A stretch of 7,444 nt of DNA, from contig DEIP01000144.1 in the NCBI GenBank assembly GCA_002352605.1, forward strand, positions 583-8,026, written 5' to 3'. A model generated the notes under the pieces. It saw only the letters and a program-made list of their open reading frames with translations. It did not search any database and was not told where the DNA came from. Positions 4,385 to 7,444 of the stretch are shown one piece after another; the first letter of the stretch is position 1; every line of letters starts with the position of its first letter. Origin of the DNA: Desulfobacteraceae bacterium UBA2771 (lineage in GTDB: Bacteria; Desulfobacterota; Desulfobacteria; Desulfobacterales; Desulfosarcinaceae). A program made the translations under genes and the position numbers.

Positions 4385-7204
4385 CTAGCGGTTCATCCAG
4401 TAAACCAGGCCCGGCAGGTCGGCAATCCCTATGGTCAGGAAGACTGTATCATCGGCGTTGTGGATGACGTCGCGTGCCCCCAGGCTTACGCGCACCCGAT
4501 TCTTAAACAGATTGGCATGCACATCCAATCCAAAACTCGTCCGGTAACCAACTGCCGGGTCATTCCAATTGTGATAGACAGCCGGTGTAATTCCCCAACC
4601 GGAGAAAATCGCCGTCTTCTCAATTCGCGTCAGATCCAAACCAATCGTGCCAAAACTTTCACGACTGTCATCTGCGCTGGAATTGAATACACCGCCGGGG
4701 AATCCCAATCCGAAGCGAAGGCCCCCATTGGTGTGCTTGAAATTCCATGTCGGCTGCCAGTAGAGCAGAATATCGCCGTCGATGAGATCGAATGCCGTTT
4801 CATATGGGATGATGTTTCGCCAAAACCAGGATTGCGGTGCAGTCGATGGTGAAAACGTGAAGGACGGGTATTTATAAGTTGCGGTTCTGAGTGCCAGGGC
4901 ACCGGCCCCCATAAGGGCCGTATTGGCACGATCCCGTTTTTCAGGATCGGGTTCGCGGGCTTGGTAAACTGCTTCGGCCTGTTTTTCGAGGTAAATTAAA
5001 CGATCGGTACTGCGGTTAATCAGTTCATTAGACCAGTACGCCGGATCATCCATGATCAGGGTCAACAGGGATTTTCCGCCTTCAGGTGCTGGAGTGGGTT
5101 CGAATTTTTCGGTCCTGAGGTGTTCGAAAAACTCGCGTTCGATAGATAGCAACCCCTCCAATTGGTCCTTGCCTTCACGGGCAACCAGAACGGATTTATT
5201 GAGCCCTTCGTATATGATTCGAATATTGCGGTCTTCCGGCGGCATTGGATCATAGGCATAGCGCACTCGCCCTTCTTTGCCAAATTCCTGCTTGGCCATC
5301 AGTGCGAATACATATCTGCTCTTGGAATGATCACCCACTTTTAACAGATGATATAATTGTTCGCTCATTCGGTCACGGCAATTCCGGCGTTGGGTTTGCT
5401 GGTCCTGATAAGGAAAATTCCGTGCGCACTGATTCGTGGCAATCGTCATGATGGCATCGTAGACACCGACAAAATAGTCAAATTCACGGAATTTATAGTC
5501 GAGAAACGCGCCAAAGGCGCCCAGAAGCAACCCGGTAATGGGGCCGCCGCGACTGCTTACCTGCATCGATCGATCGGAATCGATCGATAATGCCGAACGC
5601 CTGATATCGTTTTTTAGATCCTCCTCTTCGGGGATGACTTCTGTGGACAGATCAGCAAGTACATGGGCCAGCTGTTTTCTCAACCGGGGGATGTCGATCA
5701 TGCATTCAGAATCAACGTCCTGTTCAGCGCCTGTCGATGACGGGCGGCAGGCGGTGGCAATACGCCCTTTTAACAGCGCTTGGACGGAAAGGGGTGCTCT
5801 TACGGGGGTAAACCGGTAACCGTAGGAAAGCTCCAAAAGCCGGCCGGTATTGCGTATGCGGTCGCTGCATCTCAGCGGAAGATCATAATAGGGCAGGAGG
5901 GAATTACACCTGAGATCATGCTTTTTGGAATCGATGATGGCGGCCACCTTCCGGCTCAACTGGGAAAGGTTCAGCCGCCAGTTGTCACCGGTCAATTCCC
6001 GGTAGAGTTCATACTTTCGGGCGGTTCCGATGGCGCCGCCCAGGACGACCAATTCGGAAGCTAAATCGAAGGTCATCTCGCGGCAGGCTTTCGGGGGAAA
6101 GTCGCCTTTACAGGCCCGCTTATCTTCCGACGTACGAGTTTCATATCGTTGACGCTCAGGATCGAGATAAATATATCTGACCGGCAGGGGCTTTTTTTTG
6201 TGCCTTGTGCAGGATTCAGAAAGTAGGCGGGCCAAGCCGATGGGCAGGTTGTCGAACAGGCCGCCATCGGCAAATTCGGCCACCGCCAGTTCATATCCCC
6301 CCGGGCACACCAGTTCACGATTGTTGACGTCTCCTGCCGCCAACGAGGGTCTTGCGGCGCCATCATCATCTGTGGAGAAATTCTTTTTCCGACAGTATTG
6401 CAGGCGCTTGCGCCCGAAACCGCCAGGGAAGGCACTGGTTGTCAACAAGGCATCTTCGACCTGCTGGTCTGAGATTGAAAAGGGTGAGCCATCAACCGGC
6501 CAGGGCATGAGAATCATTGACGGGTCAACCAGAGATGGGTAGTCATTGGGGTCGAAGACAAATTTGACGCTGCCGTCCGCCTGGATACGCATTTCAAAGG
6601 GTATATAAAAACGCTGGTTTTCAACCGCAACACCACTGACGAACATCGTCTCGGGCATCACACGAGTTACGGTCAACCCCAGCGGCAGCCGGCGGCCGGG
6701 ACGAAAAGTTCCTGGTCGGCGCCACTTTTTTCGCAGTTCTCTGGCGACCGCGACGAGGTCCTTTCGGGAGAGCAGCGCGTCATCGGGTAAATACTGGGAG
6801 GAATCAGGGTTAGGTGGCAGCAATCGGTTGACATCGGTAGTCAGCCAAACATCCCGGAAAATATTGTCGTTGATGCGATTGGTGAAACCACCTTCGCTTT
6901 CCGGGTTCACCGACCATACCAGCGCCGCGAGCAGGGTGTTGATTCCTCCCGCCGAGGTTCCTGCAATGCTGGCAATTTCGATAGGCCGCGGCTCTCCGTC
7001 CAGTGACCAGTCTGCGGTGTTTTCCACCTGGCGGATAACCTCAATCATTCCCCAGATCAGGCCGGCCTCATATGCACCCATACTTGCACCGCCGCTGATG
7101 GCAAAAGATATTCGATTCGGGACAGGGTCAGCTGTTGCAGGGTGGGCGCAAAGAAGGATCAGTAAAAAAAAGGGCAGGATTCGGTTAAAAAGCCGGATCT
7201 TCAC
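4385..7204 (-). CDS. Secreted patatin-like phospholipase with strand-rich C-terminal domain
   Basis: Seen: 939 residues. A signal peptide (basic KIRLFNR, hydrophobic core 9-19, cleavage after ATA at residue 25) sends it across the inner membrane; no lipobox is visible. The patatin domain carries the glycine-rich loop GGASMGAYEAG (38-48), the nucleophile elbow GTSAG (82-86, Ser84) and catalytic Asp313 in FADGGLFDN, giving the Ser-Asp dyad.
Known: patatins are lipid acyl hydrolases, mostly acting on phospholipids.
Odd: the loop has Met where most bacterial patatins have Arg (GGxRG), and many cysteines lie at 271-609. The middle (about 330-800) is mainly helical and not recognised. Residues 800-939 alternate polar and hydrophobic/Gly-aromatic stretches, like beta-hairpins of a small outer-membrane barrel.
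Inferred: a periplasmic or outer-membrane-anchored lipase acting in envelope lipid turnover or on external membranes. The start is GTG 7204, overlapping a small upstream ORF. No Omp85/POTRA arrangement is evident, unlike PlpD. Confidence 0.9.
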   Translation of the reverse strand: MKIRLFNRILPFFLLILLCAHPATADPVPNRISFAISGGASMGAYEAGLIWGMIEVIRQVENTADWSLDGEPRPIEIASIAGTSAGGINTLLAALVWSVNPESEGGFTNRINDNIFRDVWLTTDVNRLLPPNPDSSQYLPDDALLSRKDLVAVARELRKKWRRPGTFRPGRRLPLGLTVTRVMPETMFVSGVAVENQRFYIPFEMRIQADGSVKFVFDPNDYPSLVDPSMILMPWPVDGSPFSISDQQVEDALLTTSAFPGGFGRKRLQYCRKKNFSTDDDGAARPSLAAGDVNNRELVCPGGYELAVAEFADGGLFDNLPIGLARLLSESCTRHKKKPLPVRYIYLDPERQRYETRTSEDKRACKGDFPPKACREMTFDLASELVVLGGAIGTARKYELYRELTGDNWRLNLSQLSRKVAAIIDSKKHDLRCNSLLPYYDLPLRCSDRIRNTGRLLELSYGYRFTPVRAPLSVQALLKGRIATACRPSSTGAEQDVDSECMIDIPRLRKQLAHVLADLSTEVIPEEEDLKNDIRRSALSIDSDRSMQVSSRGGPITGLLLGAFGAFLDYKFREFDYFVGVYDAIMTIATNQCARNFPYQDQQTQRRNCRDRMSEQLYHLLKVGDHSKSRYVFALMAKQEFGKEGRVRYAYDPMPPEDRNIRIIYEGLNKSVLVAREGKDQLEGLLSIEREFFEHLRTEKFEPTPAPEGGKSLLTLIMDDPAYWSNELINRSTDRLIYLEKQAEAVYQAREPDPEKRDRANTALMGAGALALRTATYKYPSFTFSPSTAPQSWFWRNIIPYETAFDLIDGDILLYWQPTWNFKHTNGGLRFGLGFPGGVFNSSADDSRESFGTIGLDLTRIEKTAIFSGWGITPAVYHNWNDPAVGYRTSFGLDVHANLFKNRVRVSLGARDVIHNADDTVFLTIGIADLPGLVYWMNR

Positions 7205-7344
7205 GCATGCACCTTCTCTGCTTTTGATCCGGACATCAACAGATCCTGAACCAGGTCGGGTTGGTCCGGAAGTTCTTCTTCCAGGGGTTCGAAAACGAAT
7301 CCGCGTTCGTCCGGAAAACGGCTTACAGTTTCCATTTTAACCAT
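7201..7344 (-). CDS. Possible 47-codon ORF upstream of and overlapping the patatin gene
   Basis: ATG at 7344 (or 7335) opens a 47-residue, acidic reading frame starting MVKMETVSRFPDERGFVF and ending in a TGA that overlaps the patatin GTG as GTGA. An in-frame TGA at 7353-7351 bounds it upstream, so it is complete. It has no clear ribosome site. The DERGFVFEP stretch faintly recalls the start of RmlC/WbuC-like cupins, but nothing follows. It could be a translational-coupling leader peptide, a gene remnant or a chance frame. Confidence 0.3.
   Translation of the reverse strand: MVKMETVSRFPDERGFVFEPLEEELPDQPDLVQDLLMSGSKAEKVHA
7212..7218 (-). promoter_or_regulatory. Ribosome binding site selecting the GTG start of the patatin gene
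   Basis: On the - strand GAGAAGG lies 7 nt before GTG 7204. It supports GTG as initiation codon, since the signal peptide's basic start MKIRLFNR immediately follows. Confidence 0.6.
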
Positions 7345-7444
7345 TTTGTATCAACCACTTAGGATTGGGGACGAAATAAAGTGAACGAAAATTGGGAGGG
7401 ATATCCGTTCGTATTCAAGCCGCATCAACGGTTGCATACGGGTT
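7345..7444. other. Upstream region of the patatin transcription unit, no gene seen
   Basis: This 100-bp edge stretch is AT-rich and holds no ORF that I can support. On the - strand a TTCACT lies at a plausible -35 position, but no good -10 pairs with it, so I call no promoter. The 11-mer ACGGTTGCATA at 7428-7438 also occurs at 3882-3892. Confidence 0.4.

Noticed and set aside
4385..7204. Patatin protein as a PlpD-type (type Vd) autotransporter
   Set aside because: There is no POTRA-like segment or 16-strand Omp85-type barrel; the strand-rich end is only about 140 residues long and the middle is helical.
6828..7340. 170-codon open frame on the + strand opposite the patatin start
   Set aside because: It is antisense to the well-supported signal peptide and catalytic domain; its composition (Arg/Ser/Pro-rich, no motif) is that of a shadow frame.
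1..7444. CRISPR array, tRNA/rRNA genes, insertion-sequence ends or attachment sites
   Set aside because: No regularly spaced repeats, no cloverleaf-like sequence with a CCA/TTCGA arm, no transposase frame and no flanking inverted repeats were seen on either strand.

Overview
The window looks like a Gram-negative bacterial chromosome segment. The evidence is a large exported patatin-like protein with a strand-rich, outer-membrane-like C-terminus, and ordinary Shine-Dalgarno-led genes packed with 4-bp stop/start overlaps. A deltaproteobacterial (Desulfobacterota-like) host would fit the gene mix, but this is a guess from family resemblance and nothing in the window fixes the taxon.

Left part, + strand (1-2965): a compact three-gene operon. 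Two tandem, divergent nicotianamine-synthase-like aminopropyl-carboxylate transferases (137-1021 and 1018-1836, overlapping by ATGA) are followed after 13 bp by a fold-type III PLP enzyme of the D-serine dehydratase / D-threonine aldolase family (1850-2965). The stretch ahead of the first gene holds a candidate sigma70-type promoter. It also holds a Fur-box-like sequence over the -10 (14 of 19 positions match), a second site with a perfect left arm of the Zur consensus, and a 12-bp perfect palindrome further upstream. Together these suggest a metal-responsive operon making a small nicotianamine/staphylopine-like metallophore. The set differs from the known cnt-type clusters: it has two NAS-like proteins instead of one, a PLP enzyme where staphylopine uses a DapF-like histidine racemase, and no opine dehydrogenase or transporter here. 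The PLP enzyme has Asn and Ser where the family's metal-binding His and Cys/Asp should be, so it is unlikely to be an ordinary dehydratase or aldolase. A metal-free racemase or epimerase supplying a D-amino acid is the most economical idea.

Right part, - strand (3028-7344): a separate block that meets the operon tail to tail over a 62-bp gap, with visibly more GC-rich coding DNA. Read in its own direction it starts with a possible 47-codon ORF. That overlaps by GTGA a 939-residue secreted patatin-like phospholipase with a strand-rich C-terminus. After a 158-bp gap, containing a good promoter and two perfect palindromes, come a small coiled-coil protein of the sll1863 stress-protein type and a voltage-gated K+ channel with a C-terminal zinc-ribbon. 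The right block reads as envelope/stress housekeeping with no obvious functional link to the left operon.
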